NCBI GenBank assembly: GCA_945221685.1
Contig: CALYNN010000011.1
Span: 1 to 17,127, forward strand
Direction of reading: 5' to 3'
DNA from: an uncultured Clostridia bacterium
Lineage (GTDB): Bacteria > Bacillota > Clostridia > Oscillospirales > Acutalibacteraceae
DNA length: 17,127 nucleotides
Positions within the stretch are counted from its first letter, which is position 1, and each line of letters starts with the position of its first letter. The notes below the pieces were generated by a model. It saw nothing but the letters and a program-made list of their open reading frames with translations, did not search any database and had not been told where the DNA came from. Made by a program: the position numbers and the translations under genes. Below, piece after piece: positions 7,722 through 15,330 of this stretch.

Positions 7722-7744
7722 AACTAATTTTGTTAGGAGAATAT

Positions 7745-8140
7745 ATGAAAAGAAGTGAAATGAGAGAACAAGCCTTTTATCTTACCTTTGAGGGACTGTT
7801 TCCAAACGGAGATAATTTGGACGAGCTTATCGAGCTCTACAGCGAAAATGTTGAGAAAGTATGCAGCTACGCAAAGGAAGTTTTTGAAGGCATAAATAAA
7901 AACAGAAATAGTCTGCTCGAAATAGTAAATAAATTTTCAAATTCATGGAAAGCAGAGAGATTACCTAAAACCACTCTTGCAATATTGCTTGTGGCACTTT
8001 ATGAGATTGATTATGTTGATTCTGTTCCGGAAAATGTTGCAATAAACGAGGCAGTTGAGCTTGCGAAAAAATTTGCAGGCAAGGAGGACGCCTCATTCAT
8101 CAACGGTGTTTTGGGCGCGTATTCAAGGAGCAGGGAATAA
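7745..8140 (+). CDS. nusB: Transcription antitermination factor NusB
   Basis: All-helical RNA-binding protein (131 aa, usual length 130-140) that with NusE (S10) binds boxA in rRNA leaders and supports antitermination. Visible family features are the N-terminal KRSEMREQAFYL, the mid-segment LPKTTLAILLVALYEI (about 74-89), and the C-terminal NVAINEAVELAKKFA...SFINGVLG, which is the most conserved part. ATG 7745 is chosen for its AGGAGA site (7735-7740). An in-frame TTG at 7730 would add five residues and has no ribosome site. The stop overlaps the next start by one base (TAATG). It heads a ten-gene run through to recN. Confidence 0.95.
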   Translation: MKRSEMREQAFYLTFEGLFPNGDNLDELIELYSENVEKVCSYAKEVFEGINKNRNSLLEIVNKFSNSWKAERLPKTTLAILLVALYEIDYVDSVPENVAINEAVELAKKFAGKEDASFINGVLGAYSRSRE

Positions 8141-9060
8141 TGTATCTTGGATTTGATACAAGCAATTACACAACCTCCGTTGCGCTTTTTGACGGTAAGG
8201 AAATATACCAGCAAAAAAAGCTTCTGACGGTTAAATCGGGTGAACGCGGCTTAAGACAGAGTGACGCAGTTTTTCAGCATACGGTGAATTTACCTTTACT
8301 GCTCGAAAAAACAAATGTTAACTTTGACAAAATCAATGCCGTTGCAGTTAGTAGCAGACCGCGAAATATTGACGGAAGCTATATGCCCTGTTTTTTAGTT
8401 GGTGAAGCCAACGCAGTCAGCGTAAGCAGGTTTTGCAAAGCTCCTCTCTATAAGACCTCTCATCAAATCGGTCATATCTTAGCCGCTTTATATTCTGTTA
8501 ACCGACTTGATTTGATAAAAGAAAAATTTATAGCATTTCATATCAGCGGAGGAACAACCGAAGCACTTTTTGTTACTCCCGACAATGATGAAATCATTAA
8601 AGCAGAAAGGGTAGCCCGCAGTACCGATTTGAAGGCAGGGCAGGCAATAGACAGGGCAGGAGTTATGATGGGCTTTGATTTTCCCTGCGGCAAAGAGCTT
8701 GACAGGCTTTCGCTTAATTCCAAAAGAGAATTTAAGATTAAGCCATCTATGAACGGAATGAACTGCTCACTTTCGGGAATTGAAAATAAAGCTAAGCAAA
8801 TGCTTGAAAAAGGTGAATGCAGGGAGGATATTTCAAAGTTTGTTTTATCGTCTGTTTCAGCCGCTTTAGAGCAAATGACCGAAAAAATTTTAAACGAATA
8901 CGGAAATCTTCCACTTGTTTTTGCAGGCGGAGTGATGTCCAATAATCTCATAAGAAAAAACATTACATCAAAATTTGAAGCGTATTTTGCTCAACCGGAA
9001 TTCAGCTGCGATAATGCCGCCGGAATTGCAATTTATGCTTATTTGAAAGACAATAGATAA
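8140..9060 (+). CDS. TsaD/Kae1-like (M22 family) paralogue of unknown role
   Basis: A 306-residue ASKHA-fold protein related to TsaD, the ATPase/carbamoyl-transfer subunit for tRNA t6A, but probably not TsaD itself. Retained: a metal-type HQIGH (H108, H112), a phosphate-loop-like SGGTTE (136-141), a DRAGVMMGF...GKELD segment, CSLSGIENK, AGGVMSN (262-268) and DNAAG (D291). Changed: the N-terminal TSCDE motif reads TSNYT, the HMEGH motif lacks its glutamate, and the protein is about 30 residues shorter than typical TsaD. With both histidines and the aspartate kept, metal and nucleotide binding look possible. It occupies the place of folD between nusB and xseA, with a one-base overlap upstream and a one-base gap downstream. 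The function is unknown; a true but divergent TsaD cannot be wholly excluded. Confidence 0.85.
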   Translation: MYLGFDTSNYTTSVALFDGKEIYQQKKLLTVKSGERGLRQSDAVFQHTVNLPLLLEKTNVNFDKINAVAVSSRPRNIDGSYMPCFLVGEANAVSVSRFCKAPLYKTSHQIGHILAALYSVNRLDLIKEKFIAFHISGGTTEALFVTPDNDEIIKAERVARSTDLKAGQAIDRAGVMMGFDFPCGKELDRLSLNSKREFKIKPSMNGMNCSLSGIENKAKQMLEKGECREDISKFVLSSVSAALEQMTEKILNEYGNLPLVFAGGVMSNNLIRKNITSKFEAYFAQPEFSCDNAAGIAIYAYLKDNR

Positions 9061-9061
9061 A

Positions 9062-10261
9062 ATGAATGTTGTTACTGTAAGCCAAATTAATACATTTATT
9101 AAATCGCTTCTTGACGGCGAAAAACGACTTTTTAATATTTATATTGTCGGCGAAATCAGCAACTTTGTTTGCTATAACAGAAGCGGTCACATTTACCTCA
9201 CCCTAAAGGATGATAAAAGCCAGATAAAAGCGGTAATGTTTTCTTCGCACGCCTCAAGGCTTAAGTTCACACCCGAAAACGGTATGAGGGTTATTTGCCG
9301 CGGACGAGTATCCTGCTACGAAAAAGACGGCTCCTATCAGCTTTATATCGAGGATATGCAACCGGACGGTGCAGGCGCCCTTGCCGTAGCATATGAACAG
9401 ATTAAAAGCAAATTAGAGGCAGAGGGACTATTTGAGCAATCAATAAAGAAGCCATTACCGAAATATCCGAAAAAAATCGGTGTTGCAACATCTAATTCGG
9501 GCGCCGCAATAGAAGATATAAAAAATATAACAAAAAGGCGATTTCCGTTATGTGAGCTTGTAATTGTGCCGACTGTTGTTCAGGGTGAAAATGCCCCGAC
9601 GGATATTATAAGCTCCCTTAAAATTCTCGACAGCATTGACGTTATTGATTTAATTATCGTCGGCAGAGGAGGCGGATCGGCAGAGGACCTTTGGGCATTT
9701 AACGATGAAAATGTTGTGAGAACAGTTGCCGGTTGCAATAAGCCTGTAATATCTGCCGTTGGTCACGAAACCGATTTTACGCTTTGTGATTTTGCCGCAG
9801 ACTTAAGAGCTCCAACGCCCAGCGCCGCCGCAGAAATTGCCGTGCCTGATTCAAATGCAGAATTTTCACGTCTTAAAACAATCAGTGATGACTTAAGCCG
9901 TTTTCTTAAATTCAAGCTTGAAAACGAATTAATGAGATTTGATTCAGTGCTTAACAGCAGACTGTTTGAGTCAAGGGAATATTTTGATGATAAAGCCGAA
10001 ATATTTAACGAGCTTTCACAGGATTTAGGCAAAGCATATGCTTCCGTAACAGATGCGAAAAAGCAAAAACTTTCTGCTATTGCAGGAAAGTTGAACGCGT
10101 TAAGTCCGCTTTCTGTTTTGGCAAGGGGATATTGCGCGGCTTCAGACTGTAACGGAAATGCAATAACCGATATTGAATCTTTAAATGTTGGTGACAGAAT
10201 TTGTCTTACAATAAAAAACGGTAAGGCATACTGCACAGTTGACGAGGTAATATATGAATAA
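9062..10261 (+). CDS. xseA: Exodeoxyribonuclease VII large subunit
   Basis: Catalytic subunit of exonuclease VII, which degrades single-stranded DNA from both ends to oligonucleotides (399 aa; 450-456 in B. subtilis and E. coli, shorter here in the C-terminal helical region). The N-terminal OB-fold spans about 1-100 (GEISNF...SGHIYLTLKD). The catalytic domain contains GRGGGSAEDLWAFND (201-215) and AVGHETDFTLCDFAADLRAPTPSAA beginning near 232, with H235 and D238 as the expected metal-site residues. A long helical region follows (about 260-360). The ATG lies one base after the previous stop with only a weak GAAAG site, so it is probably coupled. It overlaps xseB by eight bases. Confidence 0.96.
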   Translation: MNVVTVSQINTFIKSLLDGEKRLFNIYIVGEISNFVCYNRSGHIYLTLKDDKSQIKAVMFSSHASRLKFTPENGMRVICRGRVSCYEKDGSYQLYIEDMQPDGAGALAVAYEQIKSKLEAEGLFEQSIKKPLPKYPKKIGVATSNSGAAIEDIKNITKRRFPLCELVIVPTVVQGENAPTDIISSLKILDSIDVIDLIIVGRGGGSAEDLWAFNDENVVRTVAGCNKPVISAVGHETDFTLCDFAADLRAPTPSAAAEIAVPDSNAEFSRLKTISDDLSRFLKFKLENELMRFDSVLNSRLFESREYFDDKAEIFNELSQDLGKAYASVTDAKKQKLSAIAGKLNALSPLSVLARGYCAASDCNGNAITDIESLNVGDRICLTIKNGKAYCTVDEVIYE

Positions 10262-10460
10262 TGAAAAAATGACTAATGAAGATATGACATATGAAAAGGC
10301 AATTTCTCGATTAGAGGAAATTGTTGCACTGCTTGAAAAAAACGAGGCAACCCTTGACGAAAGCATAAAGCTTTACGAGGAGGGGACAAGGCTTACTCTT
10401 TTCTGCAGTGAAAGGCTTGCTGAAGCACAGCAAAAAATAACAGAGCTTACCAAGGAGTAA
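10254..10460 (+). CDS. xseB: Exodeoxyribonuclease VII small subunit
   Basis: A 68-residue helical-hairpin protein; several copies coat the XseA coiled coil and are needed for exonuclease VII activity. The family core YEKAISRLEEIVALLE (about 13-28) and LDESIKLYEEG (about 34-44) is clear. GAGGTAA (10244-10250) precedes the ATG, which lies inside the end of xseA in another frame. In-frame ATGs at codons 6 and 11 are possible alternative starts, but the ribosome site favours the first. Confidence 0.95.
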   Translation: MNNEKMTNEDMTYEKAISRLEEIVALLEKNEATLDESIKLYEEGTRLTLFCSERLAEAQQKITELTKE

Positions 10461-10462
10461 TT

Positions 10463-11347
10463 ATGGACAAAATTACATTCAATAATATTTTGCGAAACGA
10501 TGTCAGCCTAATAGAAAGAAACCTGCTTTCTTTTTTGCCTGAGGCCGACTGCGGTCAGTCTTCGGTGGTTGATGCTATGGAATATAGCTTATCAAACGGA
10601 GGCAAAAGGCTCAGACCGGTTCTTGCCCTCGAATTTGCAAGAGCCTGCGGCGGAGACAGAAACGAATGTCTGCCTCTTGCCTGTGCCGTGGAATTCATTC
10701 ATACATATAGCTTAATTCACGATGATTTACCCTGTATGGATAATGACGATATGCGCAGGGGGAAGCCAAGCTGTCACAAGCAGTTTAATGAAGAAACGGC
10801 ACTTCTTGCAGGTGATGCACTGCTCACTCACGCCTTTGATTTAATCGCGTCCTGTGATTTGGAAAGCGATAAAAAATGCGAGGCAGTCAGCCTGCTTGCG
10901 CAAAACAGCGGAGTAAACGGTATGCTGGGAGGTCAGGTAATTGACCTGATTTTCGAAAAAGCTTCACCAACCGTTAAAGACCTGCTTACTGTTTACAGAA
11001 TGAAAACCGGTGCACTGATTTCTGCCGCCTGTCTTATGGGTTGTATTTCTGCAGGCGCTGACGAAAAGCAGATGGAGGCAGCATCGCAATTTGCATATTC
11101 CTTAGGAGTAGCATTTCAAATTCAGGATGATATACTTGATATAGTAGGAGATGAATCTGTTTTAGGTAAGCCTGTAGGATCCGACGCAGAAAATGAAAAA
11201 TCTACTTATGCCACAATTGTCGGAATAGAAAAAGCAAAGGAAGATGTTAAAAGGCTTACAGATATTGCCATTAGCTCCCTTGACGCATTTGAAGACAGCA
11301 ATTTTCTTAAGGAGCTTGCATTAAGCCTTATTAACAGAGACAGATAA
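10463..11347 (+). CDS. ispA: Polyprenyl diphosphate synthase (farnesyl/geranyl type)
   Basis: Trans-prenyltransferase (294 aa) condensing isopentenyl and dimethylallyl/geranyl diphosphate to farnesyl (or geranylgeranyl) diphosphate for undecaprenyl carriers and quinones. The first aspartate motif is DDLPCMDNDD (87-96) with the bacterial two-residue insertion, preceded by SLIH. The second is DDILD (222-226). GGKRLRP (about 47-53) binds the diphosphate of isopentenyl diphosphate. AAGGAG (10452-10457) runs into the xseB stop two bases before this ATG. Placement just before dxs matches the B. subtilis yqiD-dxs order. Chain length cannot be read with confidence from motifs alone. Confidence 0.94.
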   Translation: MDKITFNNILRNDVSLIERNLLSFLPEADCGQSSVVDAMEYSLSNGGKRLRPVLALEFARACGGDRNECLPLACAVEFIHTYSLIHDDLPCMDNDDMRRGKPSCHKQFNEETALLAGDALLTHAFDLIASCDLESDKKCEAVSLLAQNSGVNGMLGGQVIDLIFEKASPTVKDLLTVYRMKTGALISAACLMGCISAGADEKQMEAASQFAYSLGVAFQIQDDILDIVGDESVLGKPVGSDAENEKSTYATIVGIEKAKEDVKRLTDIAISSLDAFEDSNFLKELALSLINRDR

Positions 11348-11359
11348 AGAGATAATGTT

Positions 11360-13216
11360 ATGTCTATTTTAGAAAGTATTAATTCTCCAAAGGATTTAAA
11401 AAAACTGAATATAGATGAGCTTGAGCAGCTTTGCTGTGAAATCAGAGAATTTATGATTGATACAGTTAGCAAAACAGGAGGTCATTTATCATCAAATTTA
11501 GGAGTTGTTGAGCTTACCGTTGCACTGCACAAGGTGTTTAACAGTCCTACAGATCAAATTGTTTTTGATGTGGGACATCAGTGTTACACTCATAAAATAC
11601 TTACCGGCAGAAAAAATGAGTTCTCAACCTTAAGGCAGGAGGACGGAATCAGCGGCTTTACAAGACCTGTTGAAAGTGAACACGATATTTTCTCCTCAGG
11701 TCACAGCTCCACATCCGTTTCGGAATGTATCGGTCTTGCAAAAGCAAAGCAGATTAAAGGTGATAAAGGCAAGGTTATTGCGGTTATAGGCGACGGAGCG
11801 TTAACAGGAGGTCTTGCCTATGAGGCTCTTAACAACGCAGGAAATATCAACAGCAATCTTGTTGTTATATTAAATGATAACAATATGTCTATCAGTCCTA
11901 ATGTAGGCTCAATGGCTAAAAATCTTACTACAATAAGAACATCACCGAAATATGTTACCTTTAAATCAAAGATTCAGCGTTGGCTTGCAAAAATTCCAAG
12001 AATAGGAAATCAAATCTGCAGAACATTTACTCTTATAAATACTAAAATCAGAAAGCGCGTTTATAACGCTACCTTCTTTGAAGACATGGGATTTAGGTAT
12101 TACGGACCTATTGACGGTCATGATATTGACGCTTTAATAGATGTATTGAATGTTGCAAAGGCTCATAGCCATTCGGTCCTCATTCATATAAACACCGTTA
12201 AGGGCAAAGGATATGAGCCGGCTGAAAAAAATCCCACCTTATTCCATGGCATTGGCAAATTTGATAGAAAAACAGGTATTCCTGTAGGTGCTCAAAAGGT
12301 CTCAGCAAAAAACTTTTCGTCTGCATTTGGTGAAACAATGTGCAAATTTGCAGAAAAAGACAGTAGAATATGCTGTGTAACAGCCGCTATGGCAGAGGGC
12401 ACAGGGCTTGTTGATTTTTCTAAAAAATATCCAAAGCGGTTTTTTGATGTCGGTATTGCAGAGCAGCACGCCGTTACCTTCTCAAGCGGACTTGCAAAAA
12501 ACGGAATGGTGCCGGTTTTTGCAGTATATTCAACATTTTTACAGCGTTCCTATGACCAGCTTATTCACGATATTGCAATGCAAAATTTAAAGGTAGTATT
12601 GGCAATAGACAGGGCAGGCTTTGTCGGTGAGGACGGCGAAAGCCATCAAGGTATTTTTGATACAGCCTTTATAAATTCAGTTGTAGGAATGACAATTTTT
12701 GCACCCACATACTATGATGAGCTTGAAGCTATGTTTTACGACGGAATATACAAAACAAAGGGTGCGGTTGCAATCAGATACCCAAGAGGCAGTGAGCTTT
12801 TCAAACCCGACGGCTACCGCTATGACCACAAGCCGTACGAAATTTTCGGCAATGAGTCATCAAGGATTTGTATCGTAACATATGGCAGAGAATTTTCCAA
12901 CTGTGCCGAGGCACTAAACGAGCTTGGCGATGTTATGCTTATAAAGCTAAATAAAATAAAGCCTATTGATTTATCTGTTATTGATTTGATAATAAATTGT
13001 TCTTCGGTGCTTTTCTTTGAAGAGGGTATTAAATCCGGTGGAATAGGTGAGAGCTTTGGAGATGCACTGCTTAAGTCACATTTCGTCGGCGAATACAAGC
13101 ATATATGCGTCAACGACGAATTTGTTAAGCAGGCTCCTGTTTCCCGTCAAATGCAAAAATACGGACTTGATAAAGAGTCGGTGATTAAAGAGGTACAAAA
13201 TGCCAAAGGCGAATAA
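11360..13216 (+). CDS. dxs: 1-deoxy-D-xylulose-5-phosphate synthase
   Basis: Thiamine-diphosphate enzyme joining pyruvate and glyceraldehyde 3-phosphate to give 1-deoxyxylulose 5-phosphate, the first step of the MEP isoprenoid route (618 aa, about 620 expected). Seen: GGHLSSNLG near 41-49, FDVGHQCYTHKIL (about 70-82), the thiamine-diphosphate motif GDGALTGG (144-151) to NDN (172-174), the catalytic glutamate in AEQHAVTF (E368), and a transketolase C-terminal domain from about 490. The start is ATG with a weak AAAGAGA site. The end overlaps tlyA by 17 bases. Together with ispA upstream it shows that this organism makes isoprenoids by the MEP pathway. Confidence 0.97.
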   Translation: MSILESINSPKDLKKLNIDELEQLCCEIREFMIDTVSKTGGHLSSNLGVVELTVALHKVFNSPTDQIVFDVGHQCYTHKILTGRKNEFSTLRQEDGISGFTRPVESEHDIFSSGHSSTSVSECIGLAKAKQIKGDKGKVIAVIGDGALTGGLAYEALNNAGNINSNLVVILNDNNMSISPNVGSMAKNLTTIRTSPKYVTFKSKIQRWLAKIPRIGNQICRTFTLINTKIRKRVYNATFFEDMGFRYYGPIDGHDIDALIDVLNVAKAHSHSVLIHINTVKGKGYEPAEKNPTLFHGIGKFDRKTGIPVGAQKVSAKNFSSAFGETMCKFAEKDSRICCVTAAMAEGTGLVDFSKKYPKRFFDVGIAEQHAVTFSSGLAKNGMVPVFAVYSTFLQRSYDQLIHDIAMQNLKVVLAIDRAGFVGEDGESHQGIFDTAFINSVVGMTIFAPTYYDELEAMFYDGIYKTKGAVAIRYPRGSELFKPDGYRYDHKPYEIFGNESSRICIVTYGREFSNCAEALNELGDVMLIKLNKIKPIDLSVIDLIINCSSVLFFEEGIKSGGIGESFGDALLKSHFVGEYKHICVNDEFVKQAPVSRQMQKYGLDKESVIKEVQNAKGE

Positions 13217-14012
13217 AACACGACTTGATATTGCTTTGGTTGAAAGAGGTCTTGCTCCCAGCCGCGAAAAAGCGAAGGCTGTTATTATGTCGGGAATTGT
13301 TTTTGTAAACAATCAAAAATCCGACAAAGCAGGGAAAGAAGTAAAAGAGGATGACATTATTGAGGTAAGAGGAAGTACCTTAAAATATGTCAGCCGCGGA
13401 GGACTAAAGCTTGAAAAGGCAATGAATTCTTTTCCGATAAATCTGCAAAACAAAAAATGTATGGATGTTGGTGCTTCAACCGGTGGCTTTACCGATTGCA
13501 TGCTTATGAACGGTGCAGAAAAGGTATATTCTGTTGATGTGGGCTACGGTCAGCTTGCCTGGAAGCTTCGCACCGATGAAAGAGTAATTAATCTTGAACG
13601 AACAAATTTCAGATATGTTACAAGCGAGCAAATTAAGGATAAAATTGATTTTGCATCGGTTGATGTTTCTTTCATTTCTCTTAAACACATACTACCTAAT
13701 CTGAATTTGTTTTTAAATGATAACGGACAGGCTGTATGCCTAATTAAACCGCAGTTTGAGGCAGGCAGAGAAAAGGTAGGCAAAAAAGGCGTTGTAAGCG
13801 ACCTAAATACTCATATTGAGGTTTGCGAAAAAATTATTGCCCTTTCCTGCGAAAACGGCTTTTCTGTTTTAGGGCTTGACTACTCACCCGTAAAAGGGCC
13901 TGAGGGCAATATTGAATATCTTATTTATTTACAAAAGACGGAAAATCCCGAAATTGCCAACGGTATAAGTGCTGAATTTATTGTTAAAAAATCCCACGAG
14001 GAATTGTTATGA
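13200..14012 (+). CDS. tlyA: TlyA-family rRNA 2'-O-methyltransferase (YqxC)
   Basis: An N-terminal S4 RNA-binding domain (residues about 7-66, TRLDIALVERGLAPSREKAK onward) is joined by a short linker (VSRGGLKLEKA) to an FtsJ-like methyltransferase domain (about 83-250). The AdoMet site is DVGASTGGF (89-97), followed by VYSVDVGYGQL, and a later IKPQFEAGR segment matches the catalytic lysine region. Family members methylate ribose 2'-OH groups of 16S and/or 23S rRNA in Mycobacterium; some were called haemolysins. The target here is not known. AAGAGG (13188-13193) precedes the ATG inside the end of dxs. It overlaps nadK by four bases (ATGA). The position after dxs is as in B. subtilis. Confidence 0.94.
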   Translation: MPKANKTRLDIALVERGLAPSREKAKAVIMSGIVFVNNQKSDKAGKEVKEDDIIEVRGSTLKYVSRGGLKLEKAMNSFPINLQNKKCMDVGASTGGFTDCMLMNGAEKVYSVDVGYGQLAWKLRTDERVINLERTNFRYVTSEQIKDKIDFASVDVSFISLKHILPNLNLFLNDNGQAVCLIKPQFEAGREKVGKKGVVSDLNTHIEVCEKIIALSCENGFSVLGLDYSPVKGPEGNIEYLIYLQKTENPEIANGISAEFIVKKSHEELL

Positions 14013-14869
14013 TTGTATCTGTTTTTCCGAATTTACTGAACAACGGCGTTGAAGAGCTTGCCGTGTCGGTATTTAAAGAGTTGAAAAAACTGAATATAGA
14101 TATTTTGATAAGCGACTCATTTAAGCCGAAATTTCGTGAATATGCAAGCTATGATAACGATATTGCAGTTTACTCGAAATGCGATATTGCCATTGCTATC
14201 GGCGGTGACGGAACGACACTTAATGTTGCAAAAAATGCCGCATTGCACAACAAGCCGGTTTTGGGAATTAACGCCGGCAGACTCGGTTTTATGAGCGGTC
14301 TTGAAAAAAATGAGCTTCATCTGCTAAAACAGCTTGTCAAAGGTAAATATAAAATTGAAGAAAGAATGATGCTTAATGCAGAGGTTCTTGACTGCGAAAA
14401 CGGAAACACGCTTTATAAGGGCGATTGCCTAAATGACGCAGTTATTTCGAGAGGAAACTTTGCAAGGCTTATTGATATAAACATTTCAAGTGCCGGCAGG
14501 GAGGTTATGAACCTTCGTGCAGACGGTGTTATTATTTCTACGCCAACAGGCTCAACTGCTTATTCATTGGCGGCAGGCGGACCTGTTGTAAGTCCAGATG
14601 CAGACTGTATAATAGCTACGCCCATATGCCCCCATTCACTTATGGACAGAAGCATTATTTTCTCGTCCGATAAACAGCTTATAGTCAAAATATCAAGCGA
14701 TATTAACAATAAATCCGTATTGACTCTTGACGGTCAAAGCGGTATTGATTTAGATGAAAACAATATCGTAAGACTTTCCGCTTCAGGTATTAAGGCAAGG
14801 CTTATAAAGCTTAAGCCCGAAAACTTTTACGAAATACTTAATAGAAAGCTTATAGAGAGGAGAGCGTAA
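14009..14869 (+). CDS. nadK: NAD kinase
   Basis: Phosphorylates NAD to NADP with ATP or polyphosphate (286 aa, usual 270-300). Motifs: GGDGT (65-69), followed by the glycine-rich INAGRLGFMS; LNDAVISRG, which takes the place of the usual N-E motif with aspartate for glutamate; and TPTGSTAYSLAAGGP (178-192). The last segment shows a typical PICPHSL. GAGGA (13998-14002) precedes the ATG, which overlaps the tlyA stop. In B. subtilis tlyA is followed directly by ahrC, so nadK here is an addition to that order. The NADPH link with the MEP pathway and arginine genes nearby may be coincidental. Confidence 0.96.
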   Translation: MIVSVFPNLLNNGVEELAVSVFKELKKLNIDILISDSFKPKFREYASYDNDIAVYSKCDIAIAIGGDGTTLNVAKNAALHNKPVLGINAGRLGFMSGLEKNELHLLKQLVKGKYKIEERMMLNAEVLDCENGNTLYKGDCLNDAVISRGNFARLIDINISSAGREVMNLRADGVIISTPTGSTAYSLAAGGPVVSPDADCIIATPICPHSLMDRSIIFSSDKQLIVKISSDINNKSVLTLDGQSGIDLDENNIVRLSASGIKARLIKLKPENFYEILNRKLIERRA

Positions 14870-15330
14870 TGAAAAAGAGGCGACACGCAAGAATTTTAGA
14901 ACTTATAAATTCAAACGATATTGAAACTCAGGAGGAGCTTCAGGCATATCTTTTGAAAAACGGCTTCGAGGTAACTCAGGCTACTATTTCAAGAGACATA
15001 AAGGAATTGCGCCTTGTTAAAGAGCTTTCCGACAAGGGCAGATACATATATTCAACGGGAAAGAAATCTGCTTCAGACGCATTAAAAAGAACAGGCGGAA
15101 TTTTTTCGGATTCAATTATTAAGGTTGACTATGCACTTAACACCGTTTGTATTAAGTGCTTTCCCGGTATGGCTGTTGCTGTTTGCACCGCCATCGACTC
15201 TATGGAATGGACCGGTGTTGTCGGAACTATATCCGGCGATGATACAATATTTGTTCTCTGCAAAACAGAGGATTTTGCAAAAATATTCACAATGAATATG
15301 GAGAAAATTTTAAATGTTAAGAACTCTTGA
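14869..15330 (+). CDS. argR: Arginine repressor (ArgR/AhrC)
   Basis: Hexameric arginine-sensing DNA-binding regulator (153 aa, usual about 150) that represses arginine biosynthesis and can activate catabolism. The N-terminal winged helix-turn-helix contains VTQATISRDIKELRLVK (35-51, with S41 and R42). The C-terminal oligomerisation/arginine domain contains GTISGDD (119-125); D124 and D125 are the expected arginine contacts. The start codon shares one base with the nadK stop and has a strong AGAGAGGAGAG site. The end overlaps recN by 17 bases. An argR-recN pair is widespread in Firmicutes. No convincing ARG box was seen within the window. Confidence 0.96.
   Translation: MKKRRHARILELINSNDIETQEELQAYLLKNGFEVTQATISRDIKELRLVKELSDKGRYIYSTGKKSASDALKRTGGIFSDSIIKVDYALNTVCIKCFPGMAVAVCTAIDSMEWTGVVGTISGDDTIFVLCKTEDFAKIFTMNMEKILNVKNS

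Noticed and set aside
8538..8963. 141-codon open frame on the minus strand
   Set aside because: It is a shadow of the TsaD-like gene, with a serine/leucine-rich translation, no ribosome site and no recognisable family.
9763..10236. 157-codon open frame on the minus strand
   Set aside because: It lies wholly within xseA, whose frame carries clear catalytic motifs. The antisense translation has no domain features.
15283..15299. Inverted repeat ATATTCA-CAA-TGAATAT just before the recN ribosome site
   Set aside because: The arms are in the opposite sense to an ARG box, it does not fit the Firmicute SOS box, it lies within argR codons, and an A+T-rich 7-base arm is easily reached by chance. It might form a weak hairpin next to the ribosome site.
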